Assembly (NCBI RefSeq): GCF_015453285.1
Contig: NZ_JADLZT010000002.1
Location: forward strand, 372,001-436,000
Origin: Lysobacter niastensis
GTDB taxonomy: Bacteria > Pseudomonadota > Gammaproteobacteria > Xanthomonadales > Xanthomonadaceae
DNA: 64,000 nt
Reading direction: 5' to 3'
In this document: positions 52,494 through 60,147 of the stretch, in pieces
Numbering within the stretch: position 1 is the stretch's first letter
Layout: the number at the start of each line of letters is the position of its first letter
The notes under the pieces: generated by a model
Seen by the model: the letters and a program-made list of their open reading frames with translations, nothing else
Told to the model about the DNA's origin: nothing
Databases searched by the model: none
Program-made: the position numbers and the translations under genes

Positions 52494-53471
52494 TCACGCG
52501 TGGGAGCGTGCGAAGAGGTCCGGCAACGCATCCAGATCCACGTTGCCGCCCGACAGCACCACGCCGACGCGCAGGCCTGCGAAGCGTTCGCGATGCGCAA
52601 GGACGGCGGCGAGCGCAACAGCGGACGACGGTTCGACCAGCTGCTTGGTGCGCTGCCAGATCAGCCGCATCGCGGCCACGGTCGCGCTGTCGTCGACGAC
52701 CAGCGCTTCGGCGCGATGTTGCCGCAGCAGGGTGAAGTTGGGTGCGCCCAGCGTGCCGCGAAGACCGTCGCAGATCGTGTCCGGGACGAACTCGGTGACG
52801 CGCTCGCCGCGTTCGAGCGAGGCGGCCGTTTCCGCTGCGCCGGCGGGTTCGGCCAGGAACACGCGCGTCGACGGCGAGATCGCCGAGGTCGTGATCGCCG
52901 TGCCGGAGGCGAGGCCGCCGCCGCCGACCGGCACGACCAGTGCGTCCAGCGTGGCGATGGAGAGCAGCTCGAGCGCGGCGGTGCCCTGTCCGGCAATCAC
53001 CCGCGCGTCGGTGTAGGGATGGACTAGCTCGGCACCGGTGTCGCGCTGCACCTGGGCGCAGGCGGCCTCGCGCGCGGCGATCGTCGGCGCGCAGTGGTGC
53101 AGGGTGGCGCCGTAGGCCTGGATCGCTGCCAGCTTGGCCGCGACCGCGCCTTCCGGGACGACGACATGGCACGCGATGCCGCGAGTACGGGCGGCCAGTG
53201 CCAGTGCCGCGCCGTGGTTGCCGGAGGAATGGGTGACCACGCCGCGGGCGGCGTCCTCGTCCGACAGCGACCACACCGCGTTGCAGGCTCCGCGGAACTT
53301 GAAGGCGCCAGCCCGTTGCAACTGCTCGGCCTTGAAGTGGAGCTCGCACCCGGCCAGCGCATCGAGCGTGTGCGAACGCAGCACCGGGGTGACATGGGCA
53401 TGGGGGGCGATGCGCGCGGCGGCGGCGAGCACGGCGTCGAAATCGGGCAGGACGGAGGCCATCAGGTTCAT
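52494..53471 (-). CDS. PLP-dependent serine/threonine dehydratase-like enzyme
   Basis: A 325-residue fold-II PLP enzyme like threonine/serine dehydratase or serine racemase. The PLP Lys58 is in RAGAFKFRGACNAVW, the Ser/Gly loop SSGNHGAALALAARTRG holds the cofactor phosphate, and VVPVGGGGLASGTAI is the glycine-rich phosphate loop. No ACT regulatory domain follows, so it is the short catabolic or racemase-like form. It diverges from the Tyr-rich lipoprotein gene with 170 bases between. Confidence 0.9.
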   Translation of the reverse strand: MNLMASVLPDFDAVLAAAARIAPHAHVTPVLRSHTLDALAGCELHFKAEQLQRAGAFKFRGACNAVWSLSDEDAARGVVTHSSGNHGAALALAARTRGIACHVVVPEGAVAAKLAAIQAYGATLHHCAPTIAAREAACAQVQRDTGAELVHPYTDARVIAGQGTAALELLSIATLDALVVPVGGGGLASGTAITTSAISPSTRVFLAEPAGAAETAASLERGERVTEFVPDTICDGLRGTLGAPNFTLLRQHRAEALVVDDSATVAAMRLIWQRTKQLVEPSSAVALAAVLAHRERFAGLRVGVVLSGGNVDLDALPDLFARSHA

Positions 53472-53641
53472 GCCGAGATGCTAACGCGGCGCCGGACGCT
53501 TGCGCAGGCGCTCAAGCGCACAGTTTCACCGGCACGTGCGGACGCGCCGGGCCGGGGGCAGAATCTGGCGGAGGTGGCTGGATTAAGCACGAGTTCAATC
53601 CTCCAGCCTGAAGCTGGACACAACCCTGGGGGGTTCCGTCC

Positions 53642-54232
53642 ATGAAACGCGCATTCCTGCTTCCTGTCATCGCCGCGAGCCTGCTGCTCGCCGGCTGTGT
53701 CTACGACTACACCTATCGCGGGGCCGGGCCCGGCGATTACTACTATGGCCGCCCGTCCGTCGACTACCGCTACTACGGCGGGTATGGCGGTTACGGCTAT
53801 GGCGGCTATTACGGCGGTTACTACGGCGGGTTCTATCCCTACGGCTATTACCGCTACGGTTACCCGTATGGACGCTACGGATACGGCTACCCGTACTCGT
53901 ATCCCTACGGCTATTACCCGCACCGGCCGTACTACCAGTACCCGAATCGCCATTACCGGCCTTACCAGCCGCCGGTGCACCACGATCGCGACCGCGACAA
54001 CCAGCATCGCTCCGACCGCGCGCCGTGGCGCGACTTCGGCCGCTTCCCGCGCCAGCAGCCCGGGCAGGGGCCGTCGCCGAACATGGTCCAGTCCCCGAAC
54101 GTCGCCCAGCCGCGGGCCGTGATGCCGCCGCGTCCGGCCACCGAAGCACGCCGCGAAGGCGGTGTGTCCGGGACGATGCGGCGGATGGTCGAACCCAGGC
54201 ACAGCGAGGCCGTCCAGCAGCAAACCCCGTGA
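53642..54232 (+). CDS. Tyr/Gly-rich low-complexity lipoprotein
   Basis: A 196-residue lipoprotein (MKRAFLLPVIAASLLLAGCV; lipobox LAGC). Residues about 25-100 are almost only Tyr, Gly, Pro and Arg in YGGY, YYGGYYGG and YPYGYY runs, then a basic His/Arg/Gln section and a Pro-rich end. The composition suggests an unstructured, self-associating surface or periplasmic protein. It is not similar to a named family I know. ATG 53642 follows GGGGGG. It converges on the pilus operon. Confidence 0.85.
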   Translation: MKRAFLLPVIAASLLLAGCVYDYTYRGAGPGDYYYGRPSVDYRYYGGYGGYGYGGYYGGYYGGFYPYGYYRYGYPYGRYGYGYPYSYPYGYYPHRPYYQYPNRHYRPYQPPVHHDRDRDNQHRSDRAPWRDFGRFPRQQPGQGPSPNMVQSPNVAQPRAVMPPRPATEARREGGVSGTMRRMVEPRHSEAVQQQTP

Positions 54233-54471
54233 CGCAGGTCGCTTGCACTGCACCGAAAGTGACAGCAAGCTACGGATAACTGACAAAGAGCGTCGCATTC
54301 CGACGCGTCCAGAGTTGCCGCCTTCCATGTCGGCGCCCGACGAGGTACCACGGATCCCCCCTGTTCCGTCCCCGTCGGGCGTCGGCGCCCATTCCGCAGC
54401 GCCCCTTCGAGCGGCCTGCGCGCAAGGCTCCGCCTGCCTCTCCGTCCGGACAGGCCTGACTGATCAGAAAT
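54233..54471. other. Structured intergenic stretch, no gene recognised
   Basis: About 240 bases without a supportable gene. It contains an inverted pair CGCCCGACG (54334-54342) and CGTCGGGCG (54373-54381), and GTCGGCGCCC occurs twice (54329-54338 and 54381-54390). The structure may end the Tyr-rich lipoprotein transcript. I saw no riboswitch motif. Confidence 0.35.
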
Positions 54472-54509
54472 AAAAAAAAGGGCCGAATGTCCCCCGACAT
54501 TCGGCCCTT
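54472..54509 (-). terminator. Strong intrinsic terminator of the pilus operon
   Basis: A perfect 14-base stem with 4-base CCCC loop (54478-54491 and 54496-54509) is followed on the minus strand by a run of eight U (54472-54479 as A). It is the end of the pilus transcript, 146 bases after the tip adhesin stop. Confidence 0.88.
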
Positions 54510-54654
54510 GGCTTCCCCGGCGGGCGCTTGGCCAGCCCCTGTTCCAATTCCGGCCGGCGCTGTGCGCCTGCCCCGCTGGGTGCTGTCGACTATGTCGCAG
54601 GAAGTGTGCCAATCCGGCCGCTTCGCGCGGGCGCGCCGGACGAACGGCGCGAAG

Positions 54655-55608
54655 TCAGTACTGGACGGTCGCCGTCACCGTGTCTTCGTAATCGCCCGCC
54701 AACGGCGTGGTCTGCACCGGCACCCTGCCGTACACCGTATAGACCTGCGCCGTGCCCGCACCCGTGCCGGCCACATCGTTGGCGGTGGTGTTGCCCCAGA
54801 CATTGCTGCGGCCCGAGTTCGAATAGAGCTGGTACTGGATGACCCCGGGCGGCATGCCGTCCAGACCCATGCGCCGGTTGTTGACGTTGCCGGCGATGTC
54901 GCCGCCGTCGAGCATCAGCGTGTAGGGAGTGTTCAAGGTGCAGGTCACCGACAGCGTAGCGGTGGCATCGACCTGGCTGGTCAGCGCGGTCCGGGTGGGA
55001 AATGCCATGTCGGTGGTGGCGACGCTGCAGGCGCCGGCGACCGATGCGTTGGCGGTGAGCCGGAACGTGCGGCGGTTGCCGCTGATTGAACTGCACGGCA
55101 GTGTCGTCGCGTAGCTCGTGGTGACTTCCGAGCCGCTCATCCGGGAGCTGTAGGTGCCGGAGGGCAGGCCGTTCTGGCCGGAGAAGATCCGTCCGTAGAA
55201 GGGCACCGACAGGTTCAGGAAGCCGCTGGACGGAAAGGTCGCTGTGAACTCCAGCGCCTGGGCGCCGCCGGTGCCGGCGCGCGAGCCCCAGACCTGGCTG
55301 CGCGCGGCGTCGCGGTAGACCTGGTAGTCGATGCGCGCGCTGCCGCCGTTGCTCAGCTTGCGTGGAGAGAGCGCGTTGTCCTGGCCATTGGTAAGCCCGA
55401 CGCAGACCTTGAAGGTCGTCGACGGCGTGCCGCTGCAGCTGAGGCTGAGGTTGGTCGTGCCATCGACCTGGCCGGTCGGGTTGACTGCGATGCTGCCGAA
55501 GCTGAGCGTCGGCTGGCCGCTGCGAGTGCAGCTCTGCGCGCGCGCCTCGGGAGCCATGAGCACGGCGATCAGCAGGGCACAGGCTGCAAGCGCGTGGCGG
55601 AGCGTCAT
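54655..55608 (-). CDS. Two-domain spore coat U pilus tip adhesin (CsuE-like)
   Basis: A 317-residue exported protein (signal MTLRHALAACALLIAVLMAP, then EARA) with two spore coat protein U domains in tandem: residues about 28-170 (SFGSIAVNPTGQVDGTTNLS, FYGRIFSGQNGLPSGTYSSR) and 180-317 (DMAFPTRTALTSQVDATATL, YTVYGRVPVQTTPLAGDYED, ending in TVTATVQY). Two fused domains at the end of the operon is the architecture of CsuE, the tip adhesin of archaic chaperone-usher pili. The ATG overlaps the usher stop by four bases. Confidence 0.92.
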   Translation of the reverse strand: MTLRHALAACALLIAVLMAPEARAQSCTRSGQPTLSFGSIAVNPTGQVDGTTNLSLSCSGTPSTTFKVCVGLTNGQDNALSPRKLSNGGSARIDYQVYRDAARSQVWGSRAGTGGAQALEFTATFPSSGFLNLSVPFYGRIFSGQNGLPSGTYSSRMSGSEVTTSYATTLPCSSISGNRRTFRLTANASVAGACSVATTDMAFPTRTALTSQVDATATLSVTCTLNTPYTLMLDGGDIAGNVNNRRMGLDGMPPGVIQYQLYSNSGRSNVWGNTTANDVAGTGAGTAQVYTVYGRVPVQTTPLAGDYEDTVTATVQY

Positions 55609-57956
55609 TGCGATTCCTCTTTCGTGCATTCGGCCGGACCCAGTTGCGGCGACGATTCGACGCTGGCCAGCGGCGGCAGGTTCGTCGCGCAGGCGGTGCC
55701 GGCACGGGTCCAGCGTAGCGTTTCGCCGTCGACGTAGTGTTCCAGCCACAGGGCGCCGTCGTAGCCGACGATCACCACGCTGCCATCGGCGCGATGCACC
55801 CGCGTACCGGCGGCCACGGGTTTGCCGGAGCCGTCGCTCAGCGCCACGCTGGCGGTCCGCATCGCCACGAGCTCGTAGTTCACACGGACGCCGCCGTGGT
55901 CGGCCGGAGTCACCATGCGCTCGATCGCCGGCACTTCCAGGTTGGCGCCCAGGCCGTCCGGGTCGATCGCGATCCGGTTGCTCTGCCAGCCGCGCAGTTC
56001 CGGCAGCAGCAGGTAGCCGTCGCGGTTGGTGCGGCCGGCGACCCTGTTCTCGTACAGGATCGGCACGTCCGCGACGCCATTGGTGGACACCACCGCGAAC
56101 GAATCGGTGATGCGGCGGCTGGCGAAGGCCTGGCCCCCCATCACCACCACGCTGCCATTGCCCTGCGCGAAGGCGCCGGTGTCGTCGTCGACGCGATCCA
56201 TACCGAACCATGCCTCGGCGGCGCGGCCGCGCCAGGCTGCGGAAACCTGCCCATCGCCGCTGTCGCGGGCCTGGGCTTCCCAGCCCCAGCCGCCGGCATA
56301 CGGCACGCTGCGACGCACGCCGGCGGCGTAGTCGGACTGGCCGCGGCTGTGGTCGTACGAAACCGAGGCGTCGAGCTCGCGCCCCAGCGGCATGCTCAGC
56401 GAGAGCGACACGCCATGGCCGGCGCGGTCGTCTTCGAATGCGCTGGCCGACAGCGACAGGCTGCGGCCAATGGTCTGGTTGAGGCCGATGCTCACCGTGC
56501 GGCTGGGCACGTCCTCGAGGTCGCGGTAGCGCAACCAGGTCATCGAGAACGAGCCGCGTGGAATGCCGAACCAGAGCGAGGCGCGGTCCTGCGAGCTCAA
56601 CGGCGCACTGCCGCCATCGAGCGAACCCAGATCGCGGAATCCGCGGCTGGCACGCTGCGAATACAGGTCCAGGCCGGTACTGCGTCCGAACCACTGGTAG
56701 CCCAGCGCCTGTTGATCGCCGCTGCCCAGGCCGGAACTGCGTGCATAGGAGCCTGAAATCACGCCGAAGCGGCCGAGCGGTGACCAGGCCAGGCCCACGC
56801 CTCCGGTATGCAGGTCAGGTCCGGCTTCGCCATGGACCTCGACGGTGAACTCGTCGGTCATGCCGCGCCGCCAGCTGCCGCTGGCGACGGGGTCGTTGCC
56901 GTAATCGCCCGAATCGATACCGAATCCGGAGCGCAGCAGACCGGCCTCCAGCGAGAAGTCGCTCAGGCCGCGGGCGAGGCGCTGGTAGTCGACATACAGC
57001 GGCACGCTGGTCTGCGTGCTGCGCCCGAGTGCATCGGTCACCACGACCACGGCCTGGCCGGCGCCGATCACCCGTGGAAAATCGTTGAGCACGAACGGGC
57101 CGGGATCGACCTCGCCGCTGTACTGCCGCACGTTGTTGACGTAGAGCTCCACAGAGGAGGGCACGGTGGCATCGGCCGCGAACTGCGGCATCGGATAGAC
57201 GATCAGGTCCGGGCGGACGCCGAAGTTGCGCCGCCACTGCACGCCGCCGAGGCGCACGGGACGTGTCCAGGCCAGGCCGCCGGAGACCAGGTCGCCCACC
57301 GTCCAGGTCCACATGCGCTGCGGATCGGAGTAGGTCCAGCGGCTGTCGAGGCGTTCGTAGGCGTCGTCGCCGCCGTCGCCGGCACGGCTGACGCCGGTCA
57401 GTTCGACGCTGCCGAAGCGGCCGAACCAGCGCAGGCCGGTGCCCACCGACAATGTCTGCGAGTCGCCGAGGCTGCGCGCATAGGCGTCGTAATCGAAGAC
57501 CAGGCCATGGTCGCGGCGCACGTCACGTGCGCCGGGCGCGCTGTAACCCAGCTGGCGCACCGTGCGCAGGCTGCGCACCGGGTGCAGGTTCAGGCGCTGC
57601 ATCGCCGGTTCGTACGCTGCCGACAGGCCGGGAATCGAATCCACCCAGACAAGCCCATCGTCGTCCACCGCCAGGTCTGCGGGCAGGTTGAGGCCGGCCG
57701 CCGCGAGTTCGGACGGCGCGACTCCCAGACGGCCATCGCGCAGCGTGAAAGGCACGAGCGGACGGGCGAGATGGCCGTCGATCATGACGTCGAGGTAAAG
57801 CGACTGCTCGCCCTGCGCGGTACCGGAAGGCAGCGCCTGATCGAGGGCGCCCTGGGAAACGCCGGTCGCGGCGGCATTGCCCGCGCCGATCGCGGTGATC
57901 GTGGCGGCCAGTGCCAGGGCGAGCGCGCGGCGGCGCGGTCTAGCGGGCGAGATCAA
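55605..57956 (-). CDS. Archaic chaperone-usher pathway outer membrane usher (CsuD-like)
   Basis: A 783-residue outer membrane usher. After a signal-like N-terminus (LALALAATITAIGAGNAAA) come the N-terminal chaperone-binding domain (SLYLDVMIDGHLARPLVPFT, then LNLPADLAVDDDGLVWVDSI), the long beta-barrel with a plug section (NVRQYSGEVDPGPFVLNDFP, ALGRSTQTSVPLYVDYQRLA) and C-terminal Ig-like domains ending near PLASVESSPQLGPAECTKEE. It threads pilin-chaperone complexes across the outer membrane. It overlaps the chaperone gene by 17 bases and the tip adhesin gene by four. Confidence 0.95.
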   Translation of the reverse strand: MISPARPRRRALALALAATITAIGAGNAAATGVSQGALDQALPSGTAQGEQSLYLDVMIDGHLARPLVPFTLRDGRLGVAPSELAAAGLNLPADLAVDDDGLVWVDSIPGLSAAYEPAMQRLNLHPVRSLRTVRQLGYSAPGARDVRRDHGLVFDYDAYARSLGDSQTLSVGTGLRWFGRFGSVELTGVSRAGDGGDDAYERLDSRWTYSDPQRMWTWTVGDLVSGGLAWTRPVRLGGVQWRRNFGVRPDLIVYPMPQFAADATVPSSVELYVNNVRQYSGEVDPGPFVLNDFPRVIGAGQAVVVVTDALGRSTQTSVPLYVDYQRLARGLSDFSLEAGLLRSGFGIDSGDYGNDPVASGSWRRGMTDEFTVEVHGEAGPDLHTGGVGLAWSPLGRFGVISGSYARSSGLGSGDQQALGYQWFGRSTGLDLYSQRASRGFRDLGSLDGGSAPLSSQDRASLWFGIPRGSFSMTWLRYRDLEDVPSRTVSIGLNQTIGRSLSLSASAFEDDRAGHGVSLSLSMPLGRELDASVSYDHSRGQSDYAAGVRRSVPYAGGWGWEAQARDSGDGQVSAAWRGRAAEAWFGMDRVDDDTGAFAQGNGSVVVMGGQAFASRRITDSFAVVSTNGVADVPILYENRVAGRTNRDGYLLLPELRGWQSNRIAIDPDGLGANLEVPAIERMVTPADHGGVRVNYELVAMRTASVALSDGSGKPVAAGTRVHRADGSVVIVGYDGALWLEHYVDGETLRWTRAGTACATNLPPLASVESSPQLGPAECTKEESQ

Positions 57957-58662
57957 GCGTGACCGGCTCGCCGTTGAGCATGACCTGGAGCTTCAGCCCC
58001 GAGCCCAGCTGAGCGACTTTGTCCGACTCGAGCGGGAAGCGACGGGCGCTGTTGGCCAGCACATAGCCGAGCAGGCCCGACGTCACCTCGACCTTGTGTC
58101 CGGCGGCGTCCGTCATCGAGGTGGCGCCGAGCTGGGCGGCGCGGCCGCCCGTGTTGCGGCAGGCCAGGGCAGCGGCTTCGAGGCGGCACTCCAGCGCGAT
58201 GGGCGCGGGATCGGTCGCACGCACGAACACAGGAATCAGGAAGCGCATCCGCACTGCGACGGCGGAGCCCTCGGTCGCGCCCGGATCACCTGGCAGTTCG
58301 TCGACGACCACGCGATACGCCTGCTCCCTGGCCACCGGGCCGTCGGCGGGGCGCACCAGCCGTACCAGCTGCTCGGCGTCGGCGGCGATCTCGACGATCG
58401 GCGGGCTGGCCATCAGGTCCGTGCTCGGGTTGAGCTGGTCCTCGTTGCCGTCCTGGGTCCAGGCGTAGACGCGGATCTGTGCAGCGAGCGGCGCATCGCC
58501 CGTATTCGCCAGCACCAGACGGCCCGCGCGCGTGCCCGCAGGCAGTTCGATGCCGGTCTGGCGCGTTTGCAGGTGCCCGCGCGCCTCGGCGGAGCCGATG
58601 GCGAGGACCAGTGAAAGGGCCGCAGCGATGGCGCCGGCGCTGTTCTTGAGGCGAGCGTGCAT
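57940..58662 (-). CDS. Pilus periplasmic chaperone (CsuC-like)
   Basis: A 240-residue periplasmic chaperone: signal peptide (AGAIAAALSLVLAIGSAEAR), the PapD-type first Ig domain with GTRAGRLVLANTGDAPLAAQ, DQLNPSTDLMASPPIVEIA and EQLVRLVRPADGPVAREQAY RVV-type edge strand, then a second Ig domain with FVRATDPAPIALECRL. It donates strands to subunits and delivers them to the usher. The stop lies inside the usher start region (17-base overlap) and one base separates it from the upstream minor subunit gene. Confidence 0.93.
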   Translation of the reverse strand: MHARLKNSAGAIAAALSLVLAIGSAEARGHLQTRQTGIELPAGTRAGRLVLANTGDAPLAAQIRVYAWTQDGNEDQLNPSTDLMASPPIVEIAADAEQLVRLVRPADGPVAREQAYRVVVDELPGDPGATEGSAVAVRMRFLIPVFVRATDPAPIALECRLEAAALACRNTGGRAAQLGATSMTDAAGHKVEVTSGLLGYVLANSARRFPLESDKVAQLGSGLKLQVMLNGEPVTLDLAR

Positions 58663-58663
58663 A

Positions 58664-59152
58664 TCAGAACGTCAGTGTGGCGGTGACTACGTCAGCATAG
58701 GCGCCCACCGGCTTCACGCCCTGGCCGCCAAAGACGCGGCCGTAAATCGGGAAGACGTCGATGCCGCCGGAACTGGTGGCTGAGATGATGTTGCCGATGC
58801 TGCCATCGCCCAGGACGGTGCTGCGGCTGCTGTCGAGAAACAGCGAGTAACTGACGGTTTCAGCGCCAAAACTCAGCTTGCGGGCATCGACGGTCGCACC
58901 GTTGCCGGCGCCCATGTCGAAGGCGATCTGGATCGGGCCCCGACTGCTGCAGGCGACCGAAACGCTGCTCTCGGCATCCAGGTTGCGGCTGAGGTCCTGC
59001 GAGCGCCCGAACGACAGCGGCTGCGCGGTAATGCCGCAGCTGTTCTCGATGCTGAGCGTGACCTCCATGACCGCACTTTCGGCCGCGCAGGCAAGCGGGC
59101 TCGCGGCCAGCAGGGCCAGACCGAAGGCAGTGCAGTTCAGGCGCGTGGACAT
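58664..59152 (-). CDS. Spore coat U domain pilin subunit, minor (CsuA/CsuB-like)
   Basis: A 162-residue exported protein (MSTRLNCTAFGLALLAASPL, then ACA) with one SCPU domain: SIENSCGITAQPLSFGRSQD, SVACSSRGPIQIAFDMGAGN, IDVFPIYGRVFGGQGVKPVG and the terminal strand ADVVTATLTF. The paired Cys residues of the SCPU fold are present. It lies one base before the chaperone gene and 131 bases after the first pilin gene; an imperfect hairpin (59234-59262) sits in that gap. Likely a minor or linking subunit. Confidence 0.92.
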   Translation of the reverse strand: MSTRLNCTAFGLALLAASPLACAAESAVMEVTLSIENSCGITAQPLSFGRSQDLSRNLDAESSVSVACSSRGPIQIAFDMGAGNGATVDARKLSFGAETVSYSLFLDSSRSTVLGDGSIGNIISATSSGGIDVFPIYGRVFGGQGVKPVGAYADVVTATLTF

Positions 59153-59233
59153 CGCGGATCACTCCGACGCGAACAGGTGGGCGTCAAACGCCCGGATCAC
59201 GATTCGTGACTCGAACCCAGGGTGTGGCAACCG

Positions 59234-59262
59234 GCCGCACCCTCCCTAAGGAAGGATGCGGC
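59234..59262 (-). terminator. Hairpin between major and minor pilin genes (attenuation or processing)
   Basis: GCCGCA (59234-59239) and TGCGGC (59257-59262) form the base of an imperfect stem with further pairs near a CTAA loop. No U tract follows on the minus strand. Such hairpins after the first pilin gene often raise its dose relative to the later genes. Confidence 0.5.
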
Positions 59263-59283
59263 TGGGCGTCCCTGGAGCGGGTC

Positions 59284-59766
59284 TCAGTACGAAACCGACG
59301 CGGTGATCGTGTCCGTGTAGTTGCCGCCCGGCTTGGCGCCCTGGACGGGCACGTAGCCGTGGACGGTGACGGTGTTGGTGCCGCCGCCGGTGCTGGTGCC
59401 GTTGAACACCGGCGAGGTGCCGGCGGTGCCGTCACCGAAGACCACGCCGCCGCCCGAGGTGGCCGAGCGCAGGGTGTAGTCGATCGAGTTGCCGCCCGAG
59501 GTCATCTGGTGGGTGCCGGCGGTGCCCTGCTCGAGCGTCACGACGACCGGGCCGCTGCCGGTGCAGCTCACGGAAACGCTGGCCGAGGCATTGCGGGCGG
59601 TGGCCACGTCGACGACGGTGCCGAAGCTCATGTCGGCGGCCGTGACGGTGCAGGTGTTCTGGATCGTCATCGACACGGTCATGTCGTCGGTGGCGGTGGC
59701 AGCCGAAGCCAGCGGGGCTACGGCGAGCAGGGCGACAGCCAGGGCGGTGCGGTGCAGCAGGGACAT
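59284..59766 (-). CDS. Spore coat U domain major pilin (CsuA/B-like)
   Basis: A 160-residue exported pilin (MSLLHRTALAVALLAVAPLA, then SA) with one SCPU domain: SMTIQNTCTVTAADMSFGTV, ASVSVSCTGSGPVVVTLEQG, TVTVHGYVPVQGAKPGGNYT and the terminal DTITASVSY. Gly- and Thr-rich strands resemble CsuA/B. First gene of the operon, so it is likely the major shaft subunit. ATG 59766 has GGAGAG upstream. A sigma-54-type promoter begins 76 bases before it. Confidence 0.93.
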   Translation of the reverse strand: MSLLHRTALAVALLAVAPLASAATATDDMTVSMTIQNTCTVTAADMSFGTVVDVATARNASASVSVSCTGSGPVVVTLEQGTAGTHQMTSGGNSIDYTLRSATSGGGVVFGDGTAGTSPVFNGTSTGGGTNTVTVHGYVPVQGAKPGGNYTDTITASVSY

Positions 59767-59841
59767 TGATCTCTCTCCGGGGACTGCAAGCAGGAAAATG
59801 AATGCGTGAGACGCGTCGCAGAATTGACGTGTGACCAAGAG

Positions 59842-59859
59842 TAGCAAAACGCGTGCCAA
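59842..59859 (-). promoter_or_regulatory. Sigma-54 (-24/-12) promoter of the Csu-type pilus operon
   Basis: On the minus strand the sequence reads TTGGCACGCGTTTTGCTA: -24 element TTGGCACG and -12 element TTGCT with exactly ten bases between the GG and GC pairs, the rigid spacing needed by sigma-54. Transcription would start near 59832, giving a leader of about 66 bases. Only the base expected to be a purine after TGGCACG differs from the consensus. Confidence 0.82.
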
Positions 59860-59904
59860 GAAACCGCCAGACGGGAAATTGGCGCCATTCGTCCGTACTT
59901 CTGG

Positions 59905-59920
59905 TGTCAACCTATTGACA
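59905..59920. promoter_or_regulatory. Symmetrical candidate activator site upstream of the pilus promoter
   Basis: TGTCAACCTATTGACA is a dyad, TGTCAA-N4-TTGACA, with perfect 6-base arms. Its centre is about 80 bases upstream of the predicted start site, a usual distance for an enhancer of a sigma-54 promoter. The protein that binds is unknown; the activator encoded at 7445-8929 is one candidate. Confidence 0.55.
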
Positions 59921-60147
59921 TAACTGAACCGTCGCCGGGTTTGGGGCGGTTTGGACGCACTGCGTCACTTTGTTAGGTGCGCGTATACGTCACCTCGCCA
60001 GTCAGCCCGGATCCAGCCTGCGAGCGGCCGGCAGGCGGCCATTGCCGTAGAATCCGCGGCGGTTTGGCCCGCCCGCCGGAGCGTGGGGCGGCACCTGCAG
60101 GCCCGCGACCGGGCCGACTTTCCGGACGACCGCTCTGCGGTGCCCTC

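Noticed and set aside
53530-53560. Second sigma-54 promoter before the Tyr-rich lipoprotein
   Set aside because: A GGCAC-like element is present, but the distance from GG to the next GC is 11 bases and there is no TTGC.
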